Assembly (NCBI RefSeq): GCF_030816475.1 | Contig: NZ_JAUSXF010000001.1 | Location: 1,674,001 to 1,738,000 of the forward strand | Source of the DNA: Arthrobacter pascens | GTDB taxonomy: Bacteria; Actinomycetota; Actinomycetes; Actinomycetales; Micrococcaceae | Direction: 5' to 3' | DNA: 64,000 nt | Part shown: positions 1 to 7,679 of the stretch, in pieces | How positions within the stretch are numbered: the first letter of the stretch is position 1 | Layout: every line of letters starts with the position of its first letter | Translations under genes and position numbers: made by a program | Notes under the pieces: model-generated | Told to the model about the DNA's origin: nothing | Seen by the model: only the letters and a program-made list of their open reading frames with translations | Databases searched by the model: none

Positions 1-19
1 AGTGCATGATTAAGAGCAG

Positions 20-37
20 TGGGAATGCGCTTTCCCA
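20..37. promoter_or_regulatory. LacI-family operator
   Basis: TGGGAATGCGCTTTCCCA is a near-perfect palindrome with the central CG-type dyad usual for LacI-family repressors of sugar genes. It lies 38 bp before the first start codon of the three-gene operon, so it probably blocks that promoter. The cognate regulator is not in the window. Confidence 0.6.
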
Positions 38-75
38 ACCAGCTTGAGTAATTGCTCACTCACCGTGGAGGACAC

Positions 76-1245
76 ATGGGCTTCGAAACAAAGACGATCC
101 GTATTGCCATGAACGGCATCACCGGCCGGATGGGCTACCGCCAGCACTTGCTGCGCTCCATCCTTCCCATCCGGGACGCTGGAGGCTTCACACTGGAAGA
201 CGGCACCAGGGTGCAGGTGGAACCCATCCTGGTAGGTCGGAACGAGGCAAAGATCCGTGAACTGGCCGAACTGCACAAGGTGGCCGAGTGGACCACGGAC
301 CTCGATTCCGTCATCAACGATCCAACTGTCGACATCGTCTTCGATGCCTCGATGACCAGCCTCCGCGCGGCCACCCTGAAGAAGGCCATGCTGGCAGGCA
401 AGCATATCTTCACCGAAAAGCCCACGGCCGAGACCCTTGAGGAGGCCATCGAACTGGCCCGCATCGGCAAGGAAGCAGGCGTCACGGCAGGTGTCGTGCA
501 CGACAAGCTGTACCTGCCGGGCCTGGTGAAACTGCGCCGGCTCGTGGATGAAGGGTTCTTCGGCCGCATCCTCTCCATCCGCGGCGAGTTCGGCTACTGG
601 GTCTTCGAAGGCGACGTCCAGGCCGCCCAGCGCCCGTCCTGGAACTACCGCAAGGAAGACGGCGGCGGAATGACCACTGACATGTTCTGCCACTGGAACT
701 ACGTCCTGGAGGGCGTCATCGGCAAGGTCAGGAGCGTCAATGCCAAAACCGCCACCCACATCCCGGCCCGCTGGGACGAGGCAGGCAAGGAATACAAGGC
801 GACCGCCGACGACGCCTCCTACGGCATTTTCGAACTTGAGACGCCGGCGGGCGAGCCCGTCGTCGGCCAAATCAACTCCTCCTGGGCAGTCCGCGTCTAC
901 CGTGATGAACTGGTCGAGTTCCAGGTCGACGGCACGCACGGCTCCGCCGTGGCCGGCCTGAACAAGTGCGTGGCCCAGCAGCGCGCCCACACACCCAAGC
1001 CCGTGTGGAACCCGGACCTGCCGGTGACGGAGTCCTTCCGCAGCCAGTGGCAGGAAGTCCCCGCCAACGCAGAGCTGGACAACGGCTTCAAACTGCAGTG
1101 GGAGGAGTTCCTCCGGGACGTCGTTGCCGGCCGCGAACACCGCTTCGGCCTGCTCTCGGCTGCCCGTGGCGTCCAGCTGGCCGAGCTCGGCCTGCAGTCC
1201 AACGACGAACGCCGCACCATCGACATCCCGGAGATCACGCTCTGA
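76..1245 (+). CDS. Gfo/Idh/MocA family oxidoreductase
   Basis: Predicted NAD(P)-dependent sugar or polyol dehydrogenase of 389 aa. The N-terminal Rossmann fold carries NGITGRMG (residues 13-20), and the family EKP motif lies at about 114-116 in AGKHIFTEKP. The C-terminal half has the usual substrate-binding sheet. ATG 76 is chosen because GGAGG stands just before it; an upstream in-frame start at 52 has no such site. First gene of an operon with the DUF993 protein (start overlaps this stop) and a TIM-barrel isomerase, which suggests a stepwise oxidation and cleavage route for a carbohydrate. The substrate cannot be read from sequence. A LacI operator upstream suggests induction by that substrate. 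Confidence 0.9.
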   Translation: MGFETKTIRIAMNGITGRMGYRQHLLRSILPIRDAGGFTLEDGTRVQVEPILVGRNEAKIRELAELHKVAEWTTDLDSVINDPTVDIVFDASMTSLRAATLKKAMLAGKHIFTEKPTAETLEEAIELARIGKEAGVTAGVVHDKLYLPGLVKLRRLVDEGFFGRILSIRGEFGYWVFEGDVQAAQRPSWNYRKEDGGGMTTDMFCHWNYVLEGVIGKVRSVNAKTATHIPARWDEAGKEYKATADDASYGIFELETPAGEPVVGQINSSWAVRVYRDELVEFQVDGTHGSAVAGLNKCVAQQRAHTPKPVWNPDLPVTESFRSQWQEVPANAELDNGFKLQWEEFLRDVVAGREHRFGLLSAARGVQLAELGLQSNDERRTIDIPEITL

Positions 1246-2459
1246 TGACTTCCCTGATCCTTCCCTCAAGCGACGGCGGCACGCGGGAGTACCGCCTTCA
1301 GGCGGGCACGTCCTGGGCCCGCCCCGCCGCCCCGCTCACCTCGCGCCGGGCCTACGCCGCCGCCCACGTCATTCCGGAGGTCCTGGCCGACAACACGCCC
1401 GGCGCCCCGGCCCGCCTCGACTGGGACGCCACCATGGCGTACCGGCACGAACTCTGGTCCTACGGGCTGGGCGTAGCCGATGCCATGGATACTGCACAAC
1501 GCGGCATGGGACTTGACTGGGCGGCCACCCAGCAGCTCATCAAGCGCACCGGCGTGGAAGCTGCATCTGTTGTTTCCGCGGGAAACGCAGCCACGGCGGG
1601 CAAGACTGTCCGGGACCTGGTCGCCTGCGGCGCCGGGACCGACCAGCTGGAGCTTGATGCGCTGCCCGCCGGGGAAGCCGGACTCCAAGTCGTTCTGGAC
1701 GCCTACCGTGAGCAGATCGCCGTCGTAAGTGAAGCCGGACCGGAGGTTATCCTCATGGCTTCCCGTGCGCTGGCCCAAGTTGCCAGCGGCCCGGAGGACT
1801 ACCTGAAGGTGTACTCCACCCTGCTCCAGGAAGTGGACCAGCCGGTCATCCTGCACTGGCTGGGTACCATGTTCGATCCTGCCCTCGCAGGCTACTGGGG
1901 TTCGTATGATGTTGCCCAGGCAACAGAAACGTTCCTCTCCCTGATCCGTGACAACGCGGACAAGGTGGATGGAGTCAAGGTGTCCCTGCTGGATGCCAGC
2001 CATGAAGTGGCCCTTCGTGCCGTGCTCCCGGAGGGAGTGCGCCTCTACACCGGCGATGACTTCAACTACCCGGAGCTCATTGACGGGGACGGCAGTCACC
2101 ACTCGGACGCCCTGCTGGGGATCTTTGCCGCCATTTACCCGGCAGCTTCGGTTGCCTTGCAGAGCTATGACTCCGGCAACGCCGCCAAGGCCCGTGCAAT
2201 CCTGGATTCGACCCGGGAACTGGGCAAGCACATTTTCAGCGCGCCCACGTTCTACTACAAGACAGGCATTGCCTTCATGTCCTGGCTGAACGGCAGGCAG
2301 CCGGGCTTCCAAATGGTTGGCGGCCTGCACTCCGGACGCTCCGTCTGCCACCTGGCCAGGACCTTCGAACTGGCCGACCAGGCAGGGCTGCTGAAGGACC
2401 CTGCACTGGCCGCCTTCCGGATGTCCGATTACCTGCGCATCAATGGGGTGGGCGTATGA
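1245..2459 (+). CDS. DUF993 / dihydrodipicolinate synthase-like protein
   Basis: A 404-aa protein resembling the DUF993 family, which is annotated as dihydrodipicolinate-synthase-like (class I aldolase TIM barrel). GVKVS at about 243-247 gives a lysine (about 245) in a position that could form a Schiff base; this assignment is inference. The ATG overlaps the stop of the dehydrogenase (TGATG) and the stop overlaps the next ATG, so all three genes are translationally coupled. Context suggests cleavage of an oxidised (keto) sugar intermediate made by the dehydrogenase. The family has no firmly established reaction that I know of. Confidence 0.8.
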   Translation: MTSLILPSSDGGTREYRLQAGTSWARPAAPLTSRRAYAAAHVIPEVLADNTPGAPARLDWDATMAYRHELWSYGLGVADAMDTAQRGMGLDWAATQQLIKRTGVEAASVVSAGNAATAGKTVRDLVACGAGTDQLELDALPAGEAGLQVVLDAYREQIAVVSEAGPEVILMASRALAQVASGPEDYLKVYSTLLQEVDQPVILHWLGTMFDPALAGYWGSYDVAQATETFLSLIRDNADKVDGVKVSLLDASHEVALRAVLPEGVRLYTGDDFNYPELIDGDGSHHSDALLGIFAAIYPAASVALQSYDSGNAAKARAILDSTRELGKHIFSAPTFYYKTGIAFMSWLNGRQPGFQMVGGLHSGRSVCHLARTFELADQAGLLKDPALAAFRMSDYLRINGVGV

Positions 2460-3313
2460 CATCGAATCCGGATGCGCCCCCTTTCGCACGGCTCTCACTC
2501 AACAGTGCCACCACCAAGAAATGGACACTGGCCGAAGCCGTCGAGGGCTGCGTCCGCGCCGGAATCCCCGCCATCGGTCCCTGGCGTGACCGGGTCGCGG
2601 AGGCGGGCCTGGACAAGGCCGCCAGGCTCATCAAGGATGCCGGGCTGCGGGTCTCCTCGCTCTGCCGCGGAGGCTTCCTGACTGCCGCCGACGCCCCGGG
2701 CCAGGCGGCGGCGCTGGCCGACAACCGTGCAGCCATCCTTGAGGCCGTGGCGCTGGACACCCGGGAATTGTTCCTGGTGGTCGGCGGGCTTGCCCCGGGG
2801 GAGAAGGACGTGGTGGCTGCCCGGCGGCGCGTGGCCGACCGGCTGGCGGACCTCGTGCCGTTCGCGGCGGAGAACGGAATCCGCCTGGTCCTGGAACCGC
2901 TGCACCCGATGTATGCGGCGGACCGCGCCCTCATCTCCACCCTCGGGCAGGCCCTGGACCTCGCAGCGCCGTATGACGCACGAGCCGTGGGCGTCGCCGT
3001 CGATACCTTCCACGTCTGGTGGGACCCGGATTTGAAGGCGCAGATCGAACGCGCCGGACGCGAAAACCGCATCGCCTCCTACCAGGTCTGCGACTTCAAC
3101 ATGCCGATCGCCGCGGATCCGCTCCTGTCCCGGGGCTTCATGGGCGACGGCGTCATCGATTTTGCGACCATCGGCACCTGGGTCCGGGACGCCGGCTACT
3201 CCGGGGACATCGAAGTGGAAATATTCAATCAGGAGATCTGGGATGCCGACGGGAACGGCGTGCTGGAAACGATCAAGGAACGCTACGCGGAACTCGTCCT
3301 CCCGTACGCCTGA
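2456..3313 (+). CDS. sugar phosphate isomerase/epimerase (AP endonuclease-2 fold)
   Basis: A 285-aa TIM-barrel protein of the xylose isomerase-like superfamily. Likely metal ligands are the Glu of LVLEPLHP (about residue 147), the Asp/His of VAVDTFHVWW and the Glu of the C-terminal EVEIFNQEIW. It overlaps the previous gene by ATGA, so it is the third step of the same operon, probably isomerising or epimerising a keto-sugar. Two strong hairpins follow it, ending the operon. Exact substrate unknown. Confidence 0.85.
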   Translation: MTSNPDAPPFARLSLNSATTKKWTLAEAVEGCVRAGIPAIGPWRDRVAEAGLDKAARLIKDAGLRVSSLCRGGFLTAADAPGQAAALADNRAAILEAVALDTRELFLVVGGLAPGEKDVVAARRRVADRLADLVPFAAENGIRLVLEPLHPMYAADRALISTLGQALDLAAPYDARAVGVAVDTFHVWWDPDLKAQIERAGRENRIASYQVCDFNMPIAADPLLSRGFMGDGVIDFATIGTWVRDAGYSGDIEVEIFNQEIWDADGNGVLETIKERYAELVLPYA

Positions 3314-3326
3314 CCTGGTTCAGACC

Positions 3327-3409
3327 GCGGGCCCCTGCTAACGTCACGGCCGGGGCCCGCGCCCCACCACAGAAGGACCGGCGCTGCGTTGCTGTGCAGG
3401 TCCTTCTGT
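3327..3409. terminator. two hairpins between convergent genes
   Basis: Hairpin 1 has 9-bp arms GCGGGCCCC/GGGGCCCGC (3327-3335, 3352-3360). Hairpin 2 has 11-bp arms ACAGAAGGACC/GGTCCTTCTGT (3369-3379, 3399-3409). They fill the gap between the convergent isomerase and xylB genes and probably stop transcription from both sides. Neither has a long T tract. Confidence 0.65.
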
Positions 3410-3422
3410 CTGCTGTTCCTGA

Positions 3423-4844
3423 CTAGGCCAGGTAGGCGCCGGCGTGTCGGCGGTACCTCGCCAGGACGGAACCATCCGAAGGTGCCGCAGTAACTTCCGT
3501 GGCGTCGGCCGACCAGTCGGGGAACGCGCCGGCGAGGACGGCCGAAGCCTGGCGCGCGGCGCCGTCGGCCACGTATTCGCCGGGCGCGGGGACAACGACC
3601 GGCAGCTCCAACAGCTGGCTGGCAGCCTGCTGAACAGCCGGCGATTGCGCCCCGCCGCCGATGAGGATGATTCGTCGCGCCTCGACGCCCTGTGCCTGAA
3701 GGGCGGCGAGGCCGTCGGCGAGGGAGCAGACCACTCCCTCGACGGCGGCGCGCGCCAGGTTTGCGGACGTGTAGTTCGTCCGCGTGATGCCATGCAGGGA
3801 TCCGGTCGCGTCGGGCAGGTTGGGTGTCCGCTCGCCGTCGAAATAAGGGACCAGGGTCAGGCCGCCTGCTCCTAAGGGAGCAGCCAGGGCGAGCGCGCTG
3901 AACTCGTCGAGGCTGACGCCAAGCAGGGCCGCCGTCGCGTCGAAGACACGGGTTGCGTTCAGTGTGCAGGCGAGGGGCAGGTAATTCCCGGTGGCGTCCG
4001 CGAAGCCAGCCACCAGCCCTGAGGCGTCAGCTGCCGGAGCTGAGGAGACGGCGAATACCGTTCCGGAAGTGCCCAGGGACAGGACCACGTCACCCACTCC
4101 CGCTCCGACGCCCAGCGCGGCCGCCGCATTGTCACCGGCTCCGGGCCCGATGAGCGCCCCTTCCGGAGTCTTACCCGCGATTTCCAGCGGGCCGACGACG
4201 GCGGGGAGCAAGGGGACATGGCCGAGGGCCGCACGCAGGGCATCCGGAAGGTATTCGCCCGAGGAAGCGGAGTAATACCCTGTCCCGGAGGCGTCGGAAC
4301 GGTCGGTACGGAGCGCTGCCAGCCCCGCCTCCCCGGTTCCGGGACCGAAGCCGGCAAGCCGCCAGGACAGCCAGTCGTGGGGGAGGCAGACGGCGGCAAC
4401 CCGGGCGGCGTTTTCAGGTTCGTTCTCTGCCAGCCAGCGCAGCTTTGTCAGCGTCAGCGAGGCCACCGGCACGGTTCCGGTGGCGGACACCCAGAAGCCG
4501 GCGCCCAGTTCGGGGTCGCCGTTGCCGGCCTCCCGGATAATATCCAGCGCCGCCTGGGCTGAGCGGGTGTCGTTCCACAGGAGGGCCGGCCGGACGACGT
4601 TGCCGTCACGGTCGAGGCAGACCATCCCGTGCTGCTGGCCGCCGACAGAGAGGGCACTGACATCACCCAGTCCTCCGGCCCGGCTGATGGCCTCACTCAG
4701 TGCGTCCCACCACGCGTCAGGATGGACTTCCGTGCCATCGGGGTGGGAGGCCCGGCCCTGGCGGACCAGGGCACCGGTGCCGGCGTCGCGGATCACCACT
4801 TTGCAGGACTGGGTGGAGCTGTCAATGCCGGCTACGAGGGCCAT
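3423..4844 (-). CDS. xylB: xylulokinase
   Basis: FGGY-family kinase that phosphorylates D-xylulose to xylulose 5-phosphate in the cytoplasm. 473 aa, normal for the family. The N-terminal ATPase loop is [10 protein letters not shown] (about residues 6-15). GDNAAAALG carries the catalytic-base Asp, and IGGGAQSP near residue 395 is the second nucleotide loop. The start at 4844 follows AAAGGAA on the minus strand; an open frame further upstream overlaps xylA and is not coding. It lies 88 bp downstream of xylA on the same strand, with a perfect palindrome just before its ribosome binding site. A xylose kinase role is supported by adjacent xylA and the ROK repressor. Confidence 0.93.
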   Translation of the reverse strand: MALVAGIDSSTQSCKVVIRDAGTGALVRQGRASHPDGTEVHPDAWWDALSEAISRAGGLGDVSALSVGGQQHGMVCLDRDGNVVRPALLWNDTRSAQAALDIIREAGNGDPELGAGFWVSATGTVPVASLTLTKLRWLAENEPENAARVAAVCLPHDWLSWRLAGFGPGTGEAGLAALRTDRSDASGTGYYSASSGEYLPDALRAALGHVPLLPAVVGPLEIAGKTPEGALIGPGAGDNAAAALGVGAGVGDVVLSLGTSGTVFAVSSAPAADASGLVAGFADATGNYLPLACTLNATRVFDATAALLGVSLDEFSALALAAPLGAGGLTLVPYFDGERTPNLPDATGSLHGITRTNYTSANLARAAVEGVVCSLADGLAALQAQGVEARRIILIGGGAQSPAVQQAASQLLELPVVVPAPGEYVADGAARQASAVLAGAFPDWSADATEVTAAPSDGSVLARYRRHAGAYLA

Positions 4845-4855
4845 GGGGTTCCTTT

Positions 4856-4877
4856 GATGCGGCGGCGCCGCCGCATC
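4856..4877 (-). promoter_or_regulatory. 22-bp perfect palindrome ahead of xylB
   Basis: GATGCGGCGGC followed by its exact reverse complement, between xylA and xylB. On the coding strand it ends about 1-3 nt before the AAAGGAA ribosome binding site of xylB. It could act as an attenuator, an mRNA-processing stem or a brake on xylB translation. Confidence 0.5.
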
Positions 4878-4932
4878 ACTCGGCTGAGTGTTCCGGCGGC
4901 GCCGTTGTGCTGGTGGGTTGGCAGGTCGCAGC

Positions 4933-6120
4933 CTAACGGGCGTTGAGCAGGTGCTCGATGGCCAGCTGGTTGAGCCGCACAAAGGCGAAGGAACGCTTTG
5001 CGGCGGAGTCGGCGTCGAAATTCTCGAAAGCGGCCGCGTCAGCGAGCAGATCCCCGGCTGATTCACCTGCCGCCAGCGTGGATTCGCCGAGCTCGAAGAC
5101 CCCGGAAGCCGCCAGGGCTTCCTGGACTGCGGGGTCCGCCCGGAAGGCGAGCGCGCGTTCCCTGAGCAGTAGGTACATCGACATGTTGGATTTGGCCGAT
5201 TCCCAGACGCCGTCGTAGCCGTCGGTCCGTGAGGGCTTGTAATCGAAGTGCCGGGGACCGTCATACTTGGGGCCGCCGTTGGGGAAGCCGTTTTCGAGCA
5301 GGTCCACGGTGAAGAAGGCGCTGGTCAGGTCGCCGTGGCCGAACACCAGGTCCTGGTCATACTTGATGCCGCGCTGGCCGTTGAGGTCGATGTGGAACAG
5401 TTTTCCGGCCCAGAGAGCCTGCGCGATTCCGTGGGTGAAGTTCAGCCCCGCCATCTGCTCATGGCCGGTCTCGGGGTTCAGGCCGACGATGTCGCCGTGT
5501 TCGAGCTGTGCGATGAAGGCCAGGCCGTGGCCGACAGTGGGCAGGAAGATGTCGCCGCGGGGCTCGTTGGGTTTGGGTTCCAGCGCGATGCGCAGGTTGT
5601 AACCCTTCTCCTTGATGTAGGCCGCAGCGGTATCCACGCCTTCCTTCATGCGGTCCAGGGCTGCGGAAAGATCCTTTGAGCCGTCGTATTCGCTGCCTTC
5701 ACGACCGCCCCACATCACGAAGGTTTCAGCGCCGAACTCCGCGGCGGAGTCGATGTTGCGCAGGACCTTGCTCAAGGCGAAACGACGGATGGAACGGTCG
5801 TTGGAGGTGAATCCGCCGTCCTTGAAGACAGGGTGGCTGAACAGGTTGGTGGTGACCATGGGCACTTTAAGGCCGGTTTCCTGCAGGGCGGTGCGGAAGT
5901 TCTTCAGGATCAGTTCGCGCTCGGAGGCGGTGGCACCGAACGGAACAAGATCGTTGTCGTGGAACGTGATGCCGTAGGCGCCGAGTTCGCTGAGCCTATG
6001 CACTGCTTCTACCGGGTCCAAGGGCTCGCGCGTTGCCACGCCGAAGGGATCCGCACCGGTCCAGCCAACCGTCCAGAGGCCGAAGGTGAACTTGTCGCCG
6101 GGTGTGGGCTCGAGGGTCAT
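4933..6120 (-). CDS. xylA: xylose isomerase
   Basis: Converts D-xylose to D-xylulose; metal-dependent TIM barrel. 395 aa, the length of the actinobacterial (Streptomyces-like) class. [10 protein letters not shown] supplies the catalytic His54 and Asp57. [11 protein letters not shown] near 180-190 supplies the metal-binding Glu and Lys, and [11 protein letters not shown] further metal ligands. Divergent from the ROK regulator; the shared 142-bp gap holds a 19-bp operator that overlaps the likely promoter, so xylose-responsive repression is expected. xylB follows. Confidence 0.96.
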   Translation of the reverse strand: MTLEPTPGDKFTFGLWTVGWTGADPFGVATREPLDPVEAVHRLSELGAYGITFHDNDLVPFGATASERELILKNFRTALQETGLKVPMVTTNLFSHPVFKDGGFTSNDRSIRRFALSKVLRNIDSAAEFGAETFVMWGGREGSEYDGSKDLSAALDRMKEGVDTAAAYIKEKGYNLRIALEPKPNEPRGDIFLPTVGHGLAFIAQLEHGDIVGLNPETGHEQMAGLNFTHGIAQALWAGKLFHIDLNGQRGIKYDQDLVFGHGDLTSAFFTVDLLENGFPNGGPKYDGPRHFDYKPSRTDGYDGVWESAKSNMSMYLLLRERALAFRADPAVQEALAASGVFELGESTLAAGESAGDLLADAAAFENFDADSAAKRSFAFVRLNQLAIEHLLNAR

Positions 6121-6170
6121 AGTGCGTCCTTGCAGTCGTGGTGGAGCGGAGCAGTGATTATTCCGCGAGT

Positions 6171-6189
6171 TAGTTTATCGCTTGAACTA
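6171..6189. promoter_or_regulatory. XylR-type (ROK) operator
   Basis: TAGTTTATCGCTTGAACTA is an inverted repeat (TAGTTtA / TgAACTA, 6 of 7 bp matching, 5-bp spacer) in the xylA/ROK divergent region. Its sequence and place fit operators of ROK-family xylose repressors. It overlaps AT-rich -10-like sequence for xylA. Confidence 0.65.
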
Positions 6190-6262
6190 TATAAGCGGGA
6201 ATGAGCTAAGGTCAATAGGTACGGGCACTCCGGATGTCCGGATTTAGTCCAAGGAGGCCGGC

Positions 6263-7501
6263 ATGGCGAATTCAACAATGGCGGCCGGTGCGCCCGATAC
6301 CGGTGCCCCCGGGAACATGGGCGACGTCCGCAGGAGCAACCTTGCCCTGGTCCTCGGTCGGATCGTGCAATCATCCCCCGGTACCCATCTGACCCGGGCC
6401 CAGGTGGCCGCGGCCACCGGGCTGACCAAAGCCTCAGTCTCCAGCCTGGTCCTGGACCTGCTGGATGCGGGAATTATCCGGGAAATCGGCTTGAACCCGC
6501 AGGGGGAACGAGGCCGTCCCGGCGTAGGGGTGGAGCTGAACCCTGCGAAGGCTGTCATGGGGATGGAGATCAATGTGGATTACATTGCTGCCGGACTCAC
6601 GGACCTTTCGGGCACCCTGCTGCTGCACCAAACCCGGGAGCGCGACAACCGGAACAGTGCCGCCGCTCCTGTCGTCGCAGAGCTCGCCGCACTCGCGGCG
6701 GAGCTGCGCGCCGCCGCAGGGGCGCAGGGAATCCAGGTGCTGGGGGGAGGGCTCGCAGTTCCCGGACTCATCGATGACAAGGCGGGGGCGGTGCTCATGG
6801 CACCCAATCTCGGCTGGAACTCGGAAGCCCTGGATCTTGGGTCACTGCTTCCCGGAGCTCCGCTTGGGATCACGCTCTTCAACGAGGCCAACGCGGCCGC
6901 CCTGGCGGAGCTGCGTTACCGGCCAGCCGGCGCCGCCGACTTCCTGTTTGTTTCCGGCGAAGTGGGTGTGGGTGGCGGCCTGGTGATTGGTTCGGAGCTC
7001 TTTACCGGTCCGGATGGCCACGCGGGTGAACTGGGGCATGTAGTGGTCCTCCCGGAGGGCGTGGGGTGCTCCTGCGGGGGTACCGGCTGCCTGGAAACCG
7101 TTGCCGGCCAGGATGCGATTTTTGCCGCCGCCGGGCTGGGCGGGCACACCAGGTCCGAAAATCTGGCGCGGCTGCTGTCCGCGCTCGCAGAGGGTGACGC
7201 CTCCGCCGCCAATGCTGTCGGGCAGGCCGGGCACTACCTGGGCGTGGCCGTGGCTTCCACGGCAAGGCTGCTGAACATTTCGTCGGTGGTGCTGGGCGGC
7301 CATTTTGCGATCCTGGGCGGGTGGCTGCTGCCCTCCCTCACGGAGAGCCTGGCAAGGTATGCACCGGGCAAGGTGCCGCCGGAAAACATTGGCCTGTCCG
7401 CGGTAGGAGAGGCGGGTGCCCTTCTGGGCGCGGCGGGCAGCGTGGTCCGCACGCTGGTGGAAGCCCCGCACCGGCTACGCGGTCAGGCGATTGAGGCGTA
7501 G
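6263..7501 (+). CDS. xylR: ROK family transcriptional regulator (XylR-type)
   Basis: 412-aa repressor. Residues about 20-85 form a winged helix-turn-helix (LTRAQVAAATGLTKASVSSL). The rest is a ROK sugar-kinase fold with the Cys-rich zinc motif GVGCSCGGTGCLETVAG near 267-283. AAGGAGG (6251-6257) sets the ATG at 6263. Divergent from xylA with the operator between them, so it most likely represses xylAB until xylose binds, and probably itself too. The symbol is given by context; the ligand is not proven by sequence. Confidence 0.85.
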   Translation: MANSTMAAGAPDTGAPGNMGDVRRSNLALVLGRIVQSSPGTHLTRAQVAAATGLTKASVSSLVLDLLDAGIIREIGLNPQGERGRPGVGVELNPAKAVMGMEINVDYIAAGLTDLSGTLLLHQTRERDNRNSAAAPVVAELAALAAELRAAAGAQGIQVLGGGLAVPGLIDDKAGAVLMAPNLGWNSEALDLGSLLPGAPLGITLFNEANAAALAELRYRPAGAADFLFVSGEVGVGGGLVIGSELFTGPDGHAGELGHVVVLPEGVGCSCGGTGCLETVAGQDAIFAAAGLGGHTRSENLARLLSALAEGDASAANAVGQAGHYLGVAVASTARLLNISSVVLGGHFAILGGWLLPSLTESLARYAPGKVPPENIGLSAVGEAGALLGAAGSVVRTLVEAPHRLRGQAIEA

Positions 7502-7679
7502 CCGCCATACCTGAATAGGTGCCAGCAAAAATAAGAAGCACCAGGCTGGAGTACTCCCGGCGCGATAGTCGTGCTTTCGGGTCCGGGCGCGGATAGCCTG
7601 TCCTAGGGGGCTATTCGGGCACATCCCAGGCGTCGGAGGGTGCGGCGGCTTTGTTATCCAATGCTTGCTTGGGGGCCAG

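Noticed and set aside
10..1269. 419-codon minus-strand frame opposite the first gene
   Set aside because: Shadow of the Gfo/Idh/MocA gene, which has the EKP motif and a ribosome binding site.
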